21,814 bases of DNA from Microcoleaceae cyanobacterium UBA9251 (GTDB lineage Bacteria; Cyanobacteriota; Cyanobacteriia; Cyanobacteriales; Microcoleaceae), in NCBI GenBank assembly GCA_003542015.1, contig DPLL01000165.1:1828-23641 (forward strand). Direction: 5' to 3'. The position numbers were made by a program, and so were the translations under genes. Shown one piece after another: positions 14,025 through 21,783 of the stretch. The notes under the pieces are model-generated. The model was not told where the DNA came from, made no database searches, and saw nothing but the letters and a program-made list of their open reading frames with translations. Position 1 is the stretch's first letter; each line of letters begins with the position of its first letter.

Positions 14025-15452
14025 TTAACCTGAGATCAGCCTGACACTGCGGTCGACATCGAGATAGTGCTTGAGGATGACCTCAACGCTATTCTCGCAG
14101 CAAGCGGCTAGCAATACTAATGCTGATGAATTCTCTTTGTTGAGCCATGCTGTCAAGGTAATGTAAGTGTGACGGGCATTATAGGGGGGCAAGTAACTGC
14201 TAATTTTACCTTCTTCTATCAAGCGTGTTACAACGCCGGGATAGTAGTAGGTTTTACCTTTAGTTGATGATGTTTTACCTAGCCACAAAAACCCGTGACG
14301 CTCGCTATTCCATGTCCGCCCATTCTCTTGTTTAAACACCAAGTCTTTGGGTTTAGTGTCATCAGGTTTAATCCGTTTTAACAATTCTGTTAAACGCGGG
14401 TAAAGGTAGAACTGCCTGACGCTGTTATTCTTGGTGACTTTTATGTCTTTGATAGTTCCCGAATAACTCTTGTTGAACCATATCAAATCCTTCTCAAACT
14501 TGATGTTATCCCAGACTAGCGCAAAAGCTTCACCGGGACGACAACCAGTTAAAAACAGAAACTCGATTAACGGGGCTATTTGGCGCTCATTCACTTTGTC
14601 AGACTCATAGAATGCTGCGATGATAGTGTCGCGCTCTAGAGCTGTAAAAGCACGTTTGTCCGCTTCTAAAGCATCCTCGCATTTAGCGTCCCGTACCTCC
14701 CACCACTTCCAGACTTCACCATCCGCCCCCACAACCGACTTGTATTTGTCGCGGGTATCAGGTTTGACTTGTTTGTGGAGTTCGTGAAACGGGTTAACCG
14801 TCATCTTTATTTTGCCTTGACTTTGAGCGCGCAAAAATGCTTCATTGAGTGCAAAGAATAGGTTTGACTTAACCACCGGATTCAATTCAATCAGAAGCAG
14901 AAATTCCACGATTTCAGTGCCTAATGGCTGATCCCAAATACCTTTGCCAGTGTCTGAGAACTTCTTAGTTTTTGCGTCCCATTTTAGGCCTTTAATGGCA
15001 TAAGTGGAGGTACACAAGTACCGCGATTTAAACGTACTTGCCTCAATCTGACTTTGCTTCCACACTAGATATTCCTCCCACATAGCGCCTACAGTCATCT
15101 CGGGCTCTAGCTGCTTTGTACCGGGGAGCTGTAATACATTAGCCAATTTGGCGTATTTAGCGCTACCGATCCCGTATTTAGCAAGTGTGCAATCGAACAG
15201 TTTTTCCCACTCTGGATGATCTAAGTCGGCCTCCATTGCGATCGCAATTTGTGTAGCGCGCTTCCTATCCTCTGGATTGTCACCGAAGCCGTGCTTACCT
15301 AAGTATAGATACTTTGGCTTACCTTTTAGTGACCTCCCCTCCAACAGCTCCCACAAGGGAGTGTGACGCTTAGGAAACTGTAGTCGCAATGTACCGCGGT
15401 CGGAACACACTTTTACATCGCAATCGACCTGTACCGTTTTTTGGGTTTTCAT
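14025..15452 (-). CDS. Tyrosine recombinase / phage-type integrase
   Basis: The 475-residue protein is a site-specific recombinase. The catalytic domain spans about 265-475 with R305 (TGCRPGEAFALVW), the beta-hairpin K341 (VTKNNSVRQF), R427-H428 (PPYNARHTYIT) and the nucleophile Y463 (ILKHYLDVD). The usual histidines are replaced, by Y424 three residues before R427 and by N454 nine residues before the tyrosine; this fits cyanobacterial integrases with 'YxxRHT' and 'GNS' variants and need not mean inactivity. Residues 1-110 look like an arm-DNA-binding region and about 118-225 like the core-binding (SAM-like) domain. The start ATG at 15452 is the first after the upstream stop. No excisionase, phage or cargo gene and no tRNA neighbours it, so it is either the relic of an integrated element or a solitary host recombinase. 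A weak TCAGGC/GCCTGA inverted repeat (14013-14044) overlaps its 3' end. Confidence 0.9.
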   Translation of the reverse strand: MKTQKTVQVDCDVKVCSDRGTLRLQFPKRHTPLWELLEGRSLKGKPKYLYLGKHGFGDNPEDRKRATQIAIAMEADLDHPEWEKLFDCTLAKYGIGSAKYAKLANVLQLPGTKQLEPEMTVGAMWEEYLVWKQSQIEASTFKSRYLCTSTYAIKGLKWDAKTKKFSDTGKGIWDQPLGTEIVEFLLLIELNPVVKSNLFFALNEAFLRAQSQGKIKMTVNPFHELHKQVKPDTRDKYKSVVGADGEVWKWWEVRDAKCEDALEADKRAFTALERDTIIAAFYESDKVNERQIAPLIEFLFLTGCRPGEAFALVWDNIKFEKDLIWFNKSYSGTIKDIKVTKNNSVRQFYLYPRLTELLKRIKPDDTKPKDLVFKQENGRTWNSERHGFLWLGKTSSTKGKTYYYPGVVTRLIEEGKISSYLPPYNARHTYITLTAWLNKENSSALVLLAACCENSVEVILKHYLDVDRSVRLISG

Positions 15453-15508
15453 GGCTTAAATTCCTGAAACTATTGATTTGTCAAGGTTCTGTGTTTCTCG
15501 ATTAAATC

Positions 15509-15553
15509 TAGATTATTGCTGACGCTATGTAGATTATTGATTTATGTGCATAA
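15509..15553. promoter_or_regulatory. Direct repeats and palindrome upstream of the integrase gene
   Basis: TAGATTATTG occurs at 15509-15518 and again at 15530-15539, 21 bases apart, which is two DNA turns. TTATG-TG-CATAA (15542-15553) follows. Such spacing suits an operator, or arm sites bound by the integrase encoded from 15452 leftwards. This is an inference from position and spacing only. Confidence 0.4.
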
Positions 15554-15648
15554 GGTTAATTCAATATAGCACACATTGTGACCATATTTGCTAATATTAC
15601 AGCAAAAAGCTAGTCGATCGCCCGGAAAGTTATTTTGGCGATCGCTCT

Positions 15649-15657
15649 TGCTATAAT
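15649..15657 (+). promoter_or_regulatory. Extended -10 promoter for the 35-residue membrane protein
   Basis: TGCTATAAT matches the extended -10 pattern TGnTATAAT exactly. No good -35 lies 16-18 bases upstream, which extended -10 promoters tolerate. The predicted leader of about 95 bases contains an imperfect hairpin, GGGGCTTGA (15680-15688) with TCAAACCCC (15693-15701), eight of nine positions pairing. Confidence 0.55.
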
Positions 15658-15759
15658 TTGTGAGCATCTTGCGCTCAACGGGGCTTGATGGGTCAAACCC
15701 CTCACCCAGTCGGCGACGGAAAAACCGAGGATAGATATCAGTTGTCAGAGGATACTGCA

Positions 15760-15867
15760 ATGGGTGAATTTCTTACAGTCGATATATTGGCAGATGGGAT
15801 AGCAATACTGGGTGCTTTGGGCTTCTTCTTTTTGGGATATCAAGCTTTGCAGATGTTGAAAAGATAA
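15760..15867 (+). CDS. Single-pass membrane microprotein, 35 residues
   Basis: An ATG at 15760 follows AGAGGA (15747-15752) at a good distance of seven bases and starts a 35-residue protein ending in TAA. It has an acidic N-terminus (MGEFLTVDILADG), one hydrophobic helix (about 14-28, IAILGALGFFFLGYQ) and a basic end (ALQMLKR), so the C-terminus is probably cytoplasmic or stromal-side. An extended -10 lies about 100 bases upstream. The size and shape recall small photosystem, cytochrome b6f or NDH-1 subunits, but the sequence does not match PetG, PetL, PetM, PetN, PsaI, PsaM, PsbM, PsbT, PsbX or PsbY as I remember them. An upstream in-frame ATG at 15685 would add 25 residues with no ribosome site and sits in the leader hairpin. 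I do not recognise the family. Confidence 0.6.
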   Translation: MGEFLTVDILADGIAILGALGFFFLGYQALQMLKR

Positions 15868-15911
15868 ATTATTAGTCCATTGAGCCTCCTGACAAACGAT
15901 TGGCTCCTCTA

Positions 15912-16044
15912 TCCCCCCTAGCGAGCGGGCGGGCACGGGGGCACCGCCCCTACAAAGGGGGGGACAAGAGCATTCTTTCGTCAACCCCTACTCCCCTTTT
16001 TAAGGGTGATTTAGGGGGAGCGAGGCTTCGCTATAAAAAATAGC
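15912..16044. repeat. Cluster of G/C-block dispersed repeats upstream of the kinase gene
   Basis: Three palindromic blocks follow one another: GGGGC-ACC-GCCCC (15938-15950), CTCCCC (15991-15996) pairing with GGGGAG (16015-16020) and enclosing CCCTT-TTT-AAGGG, and AGCGA-GGCT-TCGCT (16019-16032), overlapped by GCTAT-AAAAA-ATAGC (16030-16044). Sequences like GGGCACGGGGGCACCGCCCC and CTTTTTAAGGGTGATTTAGG are commonly dispersed between cyanobacterial genes. Lying after the microprotein stop, one may be its terminator. Confidence 0.65.
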
Positions 16045-16108
16045 AATTCCTGCTAACAGTAAAACTGTTTCTTGCGAAAATCAACCCAAAAAAGGCTGCG
16101 TTATTATC

Positions 16109-18610
16109 ATGGTGAGCCCACTTTTAGATGGACGCTATCAGATCATTGAAGTCATAGAAACAGGAGAATTTGGACTAACCTATCTCGCCAAAGATATTCG
16201 CCGTCCGGGTGAACCGCAATGCTTCGTTAAACACCTGCGTCCGGGGACTAGCGAACCGGAATTAATTAATACTACGCGCCGTCTTTTTCAAAAAGAAGCC
16301 GAAGTTCTAGAAAAGCTCGGTCAACACGACCAGATCCCTCAGCTATTCGCTTTTTTTGAAGAAAATGAAGAATTCTTCTTAGTTGAATCCTTTGTGGCTG
16401 GTCATTCCCTATCAACAGAGATTGTCCCCGGCAAGCCTCTCACTGAAGAAAAAGTAATTCTTTTGTTGAAGGAACTGTTAGAAATTTTAGTATTTGTACA
16501 CGGGCAGGGAGTAATTCATCGAGATATAAAACCGGGAAATTTAATCCGTCGCTATTCAGATAATAAGTTAGTTTTGATCGATTTTGGCTCGGTGAAAGAA
16601 ATCCACATAGCTCAAAGACAAGCGCCGGTGACTGTGCGGATCGGGACAATGGAATATATGCCGATCGAACAATTTGAATACAACCCGCAACTCAATAGCG
16701 ATATCTACGCTTTGGGAATGATTGGCATCCAAGCAATGACGGGATTGCCAGCTTACGATTTGCCGAAGCTGCGAGATTTGAAAAATTCCCAGAAAGGCGA
16801 AATTATTTGGCGGCATTTAGCAGTGTGTTCCCAAGGGCTAGCCGATGTTTTAGACAATATGGTGTGCTACGATTTTCGCGAACGATATCAGTCGGCGGCG
16901 GAAGCTTTAGCCGACTTGAGAAAAATAGGCGATCGCTCGAAAGCACGAATTCCGAAACTAACAGTATATCGCGAAGAAGTCGGCAGACGCACCAGCAGTC
17001 GTGGTGACATTACACTTGTCGGTAGAAGAATATTAGACGAACTGTGCGTCAGTTTAGAATTGCTGCCAGAAGAAGCAGAAAGAATCGAAGACGATGTATT
17101 GAATCCTTACCGAAAATACAGGGAAAAAGGGGAACGCTACGAACAAGCACTGCAAGAAGCAATGCAGCAAGAATATCCCTTTTCTGTCGCAACTCGCGAA
17201 GAATTAAAACGCTTGCAGCAAGTTTTAGGACTGACAGACGAAGATGCATCGACAATCGAAGAATTAGTCGTGCCTAAATCTTTATTCTCGAAATTGTACA
17301 AGGCAATTTCCACAGTTTTGGCAGGACACCGCAAGTCCAACAGGTCGCCTGCAGAAAGCATTTCTCCACTCAACTTGCAGACCAATTCTGCGACATCGCC
17401 ACAGATTAATTTTAACGCAAAAACCGACTTGTCGGTTAACAGTGCAGCAGCGATTGTCCAGAAAGAAACTAGCAAGTTCAATCCTTATCTAATCGGGGCA
17501 ACCCTTGCTGCTATTTTAGCTGCGATCGGGGGAATTTACGGATATCTCAAATGGCAAGAATGGCAGCAGCAAGTGGCGATAGAATCCCAAGCACTGAATC
17601 AAATTAATGCCCTTTATCAAGAAAGCAATTATGAAGGCTGCATCGGCGAAATACCAAAAATTGCCAACACTTCCAGTAGCTACACGTCAGCTCAAAACTT
17701 GCAGAATCAGTGCGAAGCAGGCCTCCGCTGGAAAAATGCCAAAGTCAAAAATTTTGCTCAACATTCAGATGCAGTTGGAGCCGTTGCTTTCAGTCCAGAC
17801 GGCTTGATGTTAGCCAGCGGTTCCAAGGACAAAACTATCCAAATTTGGGATTTAGCTACAGGTAAGTCAATCCGCACTTTTGAGGGAGATTCATCCACCA
17901 TTTGGTCGGTTGCTTTTGACTCAAACGGCACGCGACTTGTCACAGGTACTGGTTTTTGGAGAGTGATGCTGTGGGATATGAAAACAGGGCAATCGATGAG
18001 CAGTCTCGACCATGCTGCTTCTGTTTGGTCCGTCGCTATTAGCCACGACGGACAACTAATTGCTAGCGGCAGTGGAGACAAGACAACGAAGATTTGGGAT
18101 GCGGAAAACGGCCGGTTAATTCACAATTTGCCAGACCACACAGATTTTGTTTATTCTGTGGCTTTTAGTCCCGATGACAAAACTTTGGTCAGCGCTTCTA
18201 AGGACAATAAAATTACAATTGTTGATGTGGCAACCGGGAGGTTGCTGAAGACTGTTGATGGTCATGCTGACCAGGTGAGGTCGGTGGCTATTAGCCCTGA
18301 CGGACAAACATTAGTTAGCGGTTCTTATGATGAAAGTATTAAAATTTGGAATCTCGAAACTGGGGAGCTAATTCGTTCTCTCAAGGGACATTCTGATGAT
18401 ATTGTATCGGTTGCTATCAGTCCAGACGGAAAATTTATTGCTAGCGGGAGTAAGGATAAAACTATTAAAATTTGGGATTTGGCTACCGGAGAATTGTTGA
18501 ATACTTTGACAGGACATTTAGATCAGGTTTATGTGGTGACTTTTAGTCCAGATGGTAAAACTATTGCTAGCGGCTCTAAAGACAATAGTATTAGGTTGTG
18601 GCTGAGGTAG
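16109..18610 (+). CDS. Ser/Thr protein kinase with TM segment and seven WD40 repeats
   Basis: The 833-residue protein is a Hanks-type kinase receptor. The kinase domain (about 9-273) has a degenerate glycine loop (ETGEFGLTYLA, 17-27), K41, E63, the catalytic HRDIKPGN (137-144, D139), DFG (158-160) and SDIYALG (197-203), so it should be active. Residues about 305-390 form a charged helical domain (NPYRKYREKGERYEQAL) that recurs in cyanobacterial signalling proteins. A low-complexity linker leads to one transmembrane helix (about 459-480). After a short helical spacer, seven WD40 repeats fill about 549-833, each of the VAFSPDG...IASGSKDKTIKIWDL type: one complete propeller. By topology the kinase is cytoplasmic and the propeller outside, as a sensor or docking surface. 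The start ATG at 16109 gives the family N-terminus (LLDGRYQIIEVI). Substrates are unknown. It shares its TM-then-WD40 plan with the STAND gene at 4747. Confidence 0.93.
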   Translation: MVSPLLDGRYQIIEVIETGEFGLTYLAKDIRRPGEPQCFVKHLRPGTSEPELINTTRRLFQKEAEVLEKLGQHDQIPQLFAFFEENEEFFLVESFVAGHSLSTEIVPGKPLTEEKVILLLKELLEILVFVHGQGVIHRDIKPGNLIRRYSDNKLVLIDFGSVKEIHIAQRQAPVTVRIGTMEYMPIEQFEYNPQLNSDIYALGMIGIQAMTGLPAYDLPKLRDLKNSQKGEIIWRHLAVCSQGLADVLDNMVCYDFRERYQSAAEALADLRKIGDRSKARIPKLTVYREEVGRRTSSRGDITLVGRRILDELCVSLELLPEEAERIEDDVLNPYRKYREKGERYEQALQEAMQQEYPFSVATREELKRLQQVLGLTDEDASTIEELVVPKSLFSKLYKAISTVLAGHRKSNRSPAESISPLNLQTNSATSPQINFNAKTDLSVNSAAAIVQKETSKFNPYLIGATLAAILAAIGGIYGYLKWQEWQQQVAIESQALNQINALYQESNYEGCIGEIPKIANTSSSYTSAQNLQNQCEAGLRWKNAKVKNFAQHSDAVGAVAFSPDGLMLASGSKDKTIQIWDLATGKSIRTFEGDSSTIWSVAFDSNGTRLVTGTGFWRVMLWDMKTGQSMSSLDHAASVWSVAISHDGQLIASGSGDKTTKIWDAENGRLIHNLPDHTDFVYSVAFSPDDKTLVSASKDNKITIVDVATGRLLKTVDGHADQVRSVAISPDGQTLVSGSYDESIKIWNLETGELIRSLKGHSDDIVSVAISPDGKFIASGSKDKTIKIWDLATGELLNTLTGHLDQVYVVTFSPDGKTIASGSKDNSIRLWLR

Positions 18611-18615
18611 TCATG

Positions 18616-18804
18616 AGTTATTAGTTATTAGTTATGAGTGATTAGTTATGAGTTATTAGTGATTAGTTATGAGTGATTAGTTATTGGTTATTAGCACAAC
18701 TAAAAACCAATAACTCACAAATAACCAATAACCAATAACCAATAACAACCAACAAATAACCAATAACCAATCACCAATAACCACCAACAAATAACCAATA
18801 ACTC
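18616..18804. repeat. Inverted pair of heptamer arrays between convergent genes
   Basis: Eleven in-phase 7-bp units (AGTTATT, AGTTATG, AGTGATT, GGTTATT) run from 18616 to 18692. From 18705 to 18804 the opposite-sense family follows (AATAACC units with AACCAAC and TCACCAA variants). The two arms are therefore broadly reverse complements and could fold over each other. They fill almost all the space between the kinase stop and the TMEM14-family gene stop. Confidence 0.9.
18679..18715. terminator. Hairpin at the centre of the inverted heptamer arrays, likely bidirectional terminator
   Basis: AGTTATTGGTT (18679-18689) pairs perfectly with AACCAATAACT (18705-18715). One A-A mismatch follows, then TTAG (18691-18694) pairs with CTAA (18700-18703) around CACAA. 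This gives 15 pairs with one mismatch, at the meeting point of two convergent genes. The stem is AT-rich and has no T-run. Confidence 0.55.
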
Positions 18805-18815
18805 TTGACTAATGA

Positions 18816-19139
18816 CTATTGAAATTGACCGCTAATTTCGTAGGCGATCGCCCCCAAAGACGCCAAACTAGCTAAAATTAACATTCCGGCCGGCATGAAT
18901 TTGCGAGTTTTTACAAGGCGCACAATAAAGACAACTACTAAAGCAGCGGAGATGACTGCTGCTAATATCAAACCCCAACTTTGCCCCATCAGTTGCGCGG
19001 TGCCGGCAAAAATTAGCAGCGAACCGCTAACGAGACCCGAAATTAGCGAGGCTTGGCTTTTGGCCTTGACATAACCCATGATGCCGCCAATCAGTGTTAG
19101 AATGCCGTAGCCGATCGCCGCTGCTGTACCTAAATTCAT
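18816..19139 (-). CDS. TMEM14 family membrane protein
   Basis: This 107-residue protein is almost wholly hydrophobic, with four predicted helices (about 4-24, 31-50, 55-76 and 82-102), the layout of the TMEM14/UPF0136 family. Family-like small residues in the helices (GYGILTLIGGIMGYVKAKSQASLISG, split over the first two helices) and the short basic loop RLVKTRKFMPAGML before the last helix support this. The start at 19139 (MNLGTAAAIG) is chosen over an ATG 21 bases upstream because AAGGA lies six bases before it on the minus strand. Plant members have been linked to fatty acid export from plastids, but the role of cyanobacterial ones is not settled. It is divergent from the DUF815 gene with a 125-base shared upstream region, and convergent with the kinase gene. 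Confidence 0.85.
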   Translation of the reverse strand: MNLGTAAAIGYGILTLIGGIMGYVKAKSQASLISGLVSGSLLIFAGTAQLMGQSWGLILAAVISAALVVVFIVRLVKTRKFMPAGMLILASLASLGAIAYEISGQFQ

Positions 19140-19264
19140 TTTTGATCCTTCAGATTTCATAAGTGCATCTAAATTTATACAGCGCGACCTGTAACAAAGG
19201 TCGCAAATTGTTAGAAAATTTATTAAACCCCGCTGGGATATCTAACTGTTATACAATTCCGATT

Positions 19265-20569
19265 ATGTCAGCCCTAACTTCCGGTGCGATCGCCCAAATC
19301 CGCTACCTCCAACGCCAAGCAGCATCCCTGCTGCTGTATCAATCGGTGCTGAAGAACCCCGCAGGTCAAGCCTTTCTCGACTTGCTGCAAGCCCTCCACC
19401 ACAGCGAAGTCAGCGGTTTTGACTGCCTCGCAGCTTACGGAAACTGGTTTAAAATTCAGGCTGCTCAAAATTTGAGCTGGAGAGATGATCTAATTTCCCA
19501 AATTCTCAAAGACGAAAACCCCTTTTCTCGTCGAGTTCAACAAACAGATTTTGCGAGTTTACCCCCCGCTTTGGTGGAAGCCGCCAGACACGATTTACAA
19601 GTGTTGCAAAATCTTTACGAATGCAGTGGCGACCAATTGGGTAAGTGGGTGCGGGTGGCCGGTCAACTTGAGGCAGTACCTCCGATTTGGCATTCAGAAA
19701 CTGTAGCAGAAAACGCCAAATTGCCGCTACATGGCAAACTGGAAAAATGGTCGAGTGCTGCGTCAGCTTTGGCAGAACATTATCGACAGTTTGGTACTGG
19801 TTTGTTTGCTGAATATCGCGCTTTTCAGTGGCGAAACGGGCAGTTAACGAGTATTTCTCATCCCGATCGCATAACTTTGAAAGAGTTGGTTTGCTGCGAT
19901 TGGCAACGAGATGCGATCGTCAAAAATACGGAGTTTTTGCTGGCTGGTTATCCGGCCTTGCACGTATTGCTTTATGGGAGTCGCGGTTCGGGCAAGTCTT
20001 CTTTGGTGAAGTCGCTGTTAAATGAGTTTGGCGATCGCAATCTGCGCTTGATTGAAGTATCTAAATCTGATTTGCAAGATTTGCCGCTAATTATGGAACA
20101 CTTGCGGGGAGCTCCTCAAAAGTTTATTATTTTTGTGGATGACCTTTCTTTTGAGGAAGATGATGATGCTTTTAAAGCCTTGAAAGTGGTTTTAGAAGGG
20201 AATGTTACCGCCAAAGCTCAAAATGTAGCAGTTTACGCAACATCTAATAGGCGGCATTTAATTCGAGAGTTTTTTGACGACAGGCCACGCCCCCACGATG
20301 CTGACGAAATTCACGCTTGGGATACGGTGCAGGAAAAACTTTCATTTAGCGATCGCTTTGGCTTGACTTTAACTTTTGAACCAGCCGATCAAAACACTTA
20401 TTTAACAATTGTCGCACACCTGGCACTGCTGGCTGGCATCCAACTGGAACCCAAAGATTTGGAACATCGGGCTAAAGAATGGGCCACACGTCGCAATGGG
20501 CGATCGGGTCGAACAGCGCGGCAGTTTGTTGATTTTCTGCAAGCAGAATTAGCTTTTTCCGAGAAGTAA
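19265..20569 (+). CDS. DUF815 family AAA+ ATPase
   Basis: The 434-residue protein has a helical N-terminal half (about 1-185) and a C-terminal P-loop ATPase domain typical of DUF815 proteins. Walker A is YGSRGSGKSSLVKS (237-250, K244) and Walker B is FIIFVDDLSFEEDD (D292-D293). The characteristic DUF815 segment follows: ALKVVLEG, then ATSNRRHLIREFF, and LSFSDRFGLTLTF, which holds the likely arginine finger. The start at 19265 (MSALTSGAIAQIRYLQ) is preferred; an upstream in-frame ATG at 19163 would add 34 residues of intergenic sequence running into the divergent gene's promoter. There is no strong Shine-Dalgarno. DUF815 proteins are widespread AAA+ ATPases with no agreed substrate. It is cytoplasmic by sequence. 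A three-stem repeat lies 33 bases after the stop. Confidence 0.88.
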   Translation: MSALTSGAIAQIRYLQRQAASLLLYQSVLKNPAGQAFLDLLQALHHSEVSGFDCLAAYGNWFKIQAAQNLSWRDDLISQILKDENPFSRRVQQTDFASLPPALVEAARHDLQVLQNLYECSGDQLGKWVRVAGQLEAVPPIWHSETVAENAKLPLHGKLEKWSSAASALAEHYRQFGTGLFAEYRAFQWRNGQLTSISHPDRITLKELVCCDWQRDAIVKNTEFLLAGYPALHVLLYGSRGSGKSSLVKSLLNEFGDRNLRLIEVSKSDLQDLPLIMEHLRGAPQKFIIFVDDLSFEEDDDAFKALKVVLEGNVTAKAQNVAVYATSNRRHLIREFFDDRPRPHDADEIHAWDTVQEKLSFSDRFGLTLTFEPADQNTYLTIVAHLALLAGIQLEPKDLEHRAKEWATRRNGRSGRTARQFVDFLQAELAFSEK

Positions 20570-20601
20570 ATTATGGGGTTTGTAGGGTAATATTCTCGCT
20601 T

Positions 20602-20669
20602 AACAGGCTTTTCGGCCTGTTCCACAAAAATTAAATTTGCTTTCTTGTGGGGTGGGCTTCTAGCCCGCC
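20602..20669. repeat. Three-stem dispersed element, copy B
   Basis: AACAGGC (20602-20608) pairs with GCCTGTT (20615-20621) around TTTTCG, as in copy A. CCACAA (20622-20627) can pair with TTGTGG (20645-20650). GGTGGGC (20651-20657) pairs with GCCCGCC (20663-20669), including one G-T pair, around TTCTA. Outer blocks are identical to copy A, while the third stem and the A/T-rich centre differ. It follows the DUF815 stop by 33 bases and may end its transcript. Confidence 0.85.
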
Positions 20670-20736
20670 CGAATGAGAAAGCGGAAAATTCTTAATTTTT
20701 TCCTAATTTTGTCGATCGTAAATAATCAACCAAACT

Positions 20737-20745
20737 TGATATAAT
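20737..20745 (+). promoter_or_regulatory. Extended -10 promoter for the TerB-like gene
   Basis: TGATATAAT matches TGnTATAAT exactly, 80 bases before the start codon. No clear -35 element precedes it. Further down, CCTCC and GGAGG (about 20766-20790) could pair in the leader, and GAGGAAA sits before the ATG as ribosome binding site. Confidence 0.5.
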
Positions 20746-20824
20746 TACCTAAATCCCTAAATAAACCTCCCCAGCCAAGCCTTCGGAGGATGGTACTAAT
20801 CCAAAACTAGACGAGGAAACTACG

Positions 20825-21271
20825 ATGGGTTTATTTGACAAAGTATCTCAGACTCGCCAACAAAGCGAAGTCACGTTAGGGCCAGCAGAAGCATTTGCGG
20901 CGATCGCACTAATTGCCGTAGCAGCAGATGGTTACATTAACGATAGCGAAAGCCAAGCGATTAGCATGACGCTATCTCGAATGCAACTGTTTAGAAGCTA
21001 TCCGAATGACGTGATGAAAAAAATGCTCGATCGGCTGCTGATGATTCTGCAAAGGCAAGGAGTTGATGTATTATTTAATGCGGCTTTAGCAACACTTCCA
21101 GACGAACTTAAAGAAACAGTTTTTGCGGTGACGGCTGATATCGCTTTAGCAGATGGTGAAGTTTCGGAGGAAGAAGAACAACTTTTGAACGATCTTTACG
21201 GTGCCCTAGGACTTTCTGAAGAGATGGCCCTCAAGATTATAGATGTGATGTTGATTAAAAACAAAGGTTGA
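20825..21271 (+). CDS. TerB-like (tellurite resistance TerB family) protein
   Basis: The 148-residue all-helical protein has two related acidic motifs, AVAADGYINDSE (32-43) and ALADGEVSEEEE (107-118), placed symmetrically like the metal-binding acidic residues of TerB (D35 and D110). The length matches TerB proteins. TerB family members occur in tellurite resistance and in broader stress and membrane-linked complexes, but cyanobacterial stand-alone copies are not tied to tellurite; no other ter gene is nearby. Thus calcium or other metal binding in a stress response is only an inference. GAGGAAACTACG before the ATG is a good ribosome binding site, and an extended -10 promoter lies upstream. 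No signal peptide is seen, so it should be cytoplasmic. Confidence 0.85.
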   Translation: MGLFDKVSQTRQQSEVTLGPAEAFAAIALIAVAADGYINDSESQAISMTLSRMQLFRSYPNDVMKKMLDRLLMILQRQGVDVLFNAALATLPDELKETVFAVTADIALADGEVSEEEEQLLNDLYGALGLSEEMALKIIDVMLIKNKG

Positions 21272-21329
21272 AAAATCAGGGGTAGGGGTAGGAGTTATGA
21301 GTGTTGAATTAAATAAAGACAAGATTTTC

Positions 21330-21364
21330 AACTCACAACTCACAACTCACAACTCACAACTCAC
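21330..21364. repeat. Heptamer array AACTCAC, 5 units
   Basis: Five exact copies of AACTCAC run from 21330 to 21364, followed by a partial AACtac. The array ends 11 bases before the thioesterase start codon, where a ribosome site would be expected; none is visible there. Confidence 0.95.
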
Positions 21365-21375
21365 AACTACTTGAA

Positions 21376-21783
21376 ATGTCTTTCACTTACACCCGCACTG
21401 TTCATTTTCAAGATACCGATGCTGCTGGAGTCGTTTACTTTGCTAACGTCTTGGCGATGTGCCACGAAGCTTACGAGGCATCTTTAGCAGCATCGGGAAT
21501 CAATCTCAAAGCATTTTTTAGCAATCCAGATCGCGCCATTCCGATAATTCATGCTACTGTCAATTTTTACCGCCCGATGTTTGTTGGCGATCGACTAACT
21601 ATTCAATTGACGCCCAAACAGGTTGGCGCAGATGAATTTGAAATTGCCTATCAAGTTTTTTCTGGGGAAATAGCAGGAAAATCCGCAGCTAAGGCTCTTA
21701 CTAAGCACGTCTGCATCGATGCAGTTAGCCGAACTAAAAAACAGCTATCTGAAGAATTGATGCAGTGGCTGGGACAATTTTAG
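21376..21783 (+). CDS. Hotdog-fold acyl-CoA thioesterase, probable 1,4-dihydroxy-2-naphthoyl-CoA hydrolase
   Basis: The 135-residue protein is a single hotdog-fold thioesterase of the 4-hydroxybenzoyl-CoA type. The catalytic segment FQDTDAAGVVYFANVLAMCH (11-30) has the active-site aspartate D15 and the helix start that follows it. IIHATVNFYRPMFVGDRL (about 57-74) is the second conserved strand pair. The sequence pattern resembles the cyanobacterial DHNA-CoA hydrolase (Slr0204 of Synechocystis), which releases 1,4-dihydroxy-2-naphthoate in phylloquinone synthesis for photosystem I. Substrate assignment is by similarity from memory; other short acyl-CoAs remain possible. No other men genes are in the window, which is usual for cyanobacteria, where they are scattered. 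No Shine-Dalgarno is visible before ATG 21376. The last codon and the stop lie in a heptamer array. Confidence 0.88.
   Translation: MSFTYTRTVHFQDTDAAGVVYFANVLAMCHEAYEASLAASGINLKAFFSNPDRAIPIIHATVNFYRPMFVGDRLTIQLTPKQVGADEFEIAYQVFSGEIAGKSAAKALTKHVCIDAVSRTKKQLSEELMQWLGQF

Noticed and set aside
15661..15730. Possible tRNA as integrase target, because of GGGTCAAACCC-like bases
   Set aside because: No acceptor stem, anticodon arm or T-loop consensus can be laid out; it is explained as a leader hairpin.
20825..21271. Tellurite resistance operon
   Set aside because: Only a single TerB-like gene is present; no terA, terC, terD or terZ neighbours are seen.
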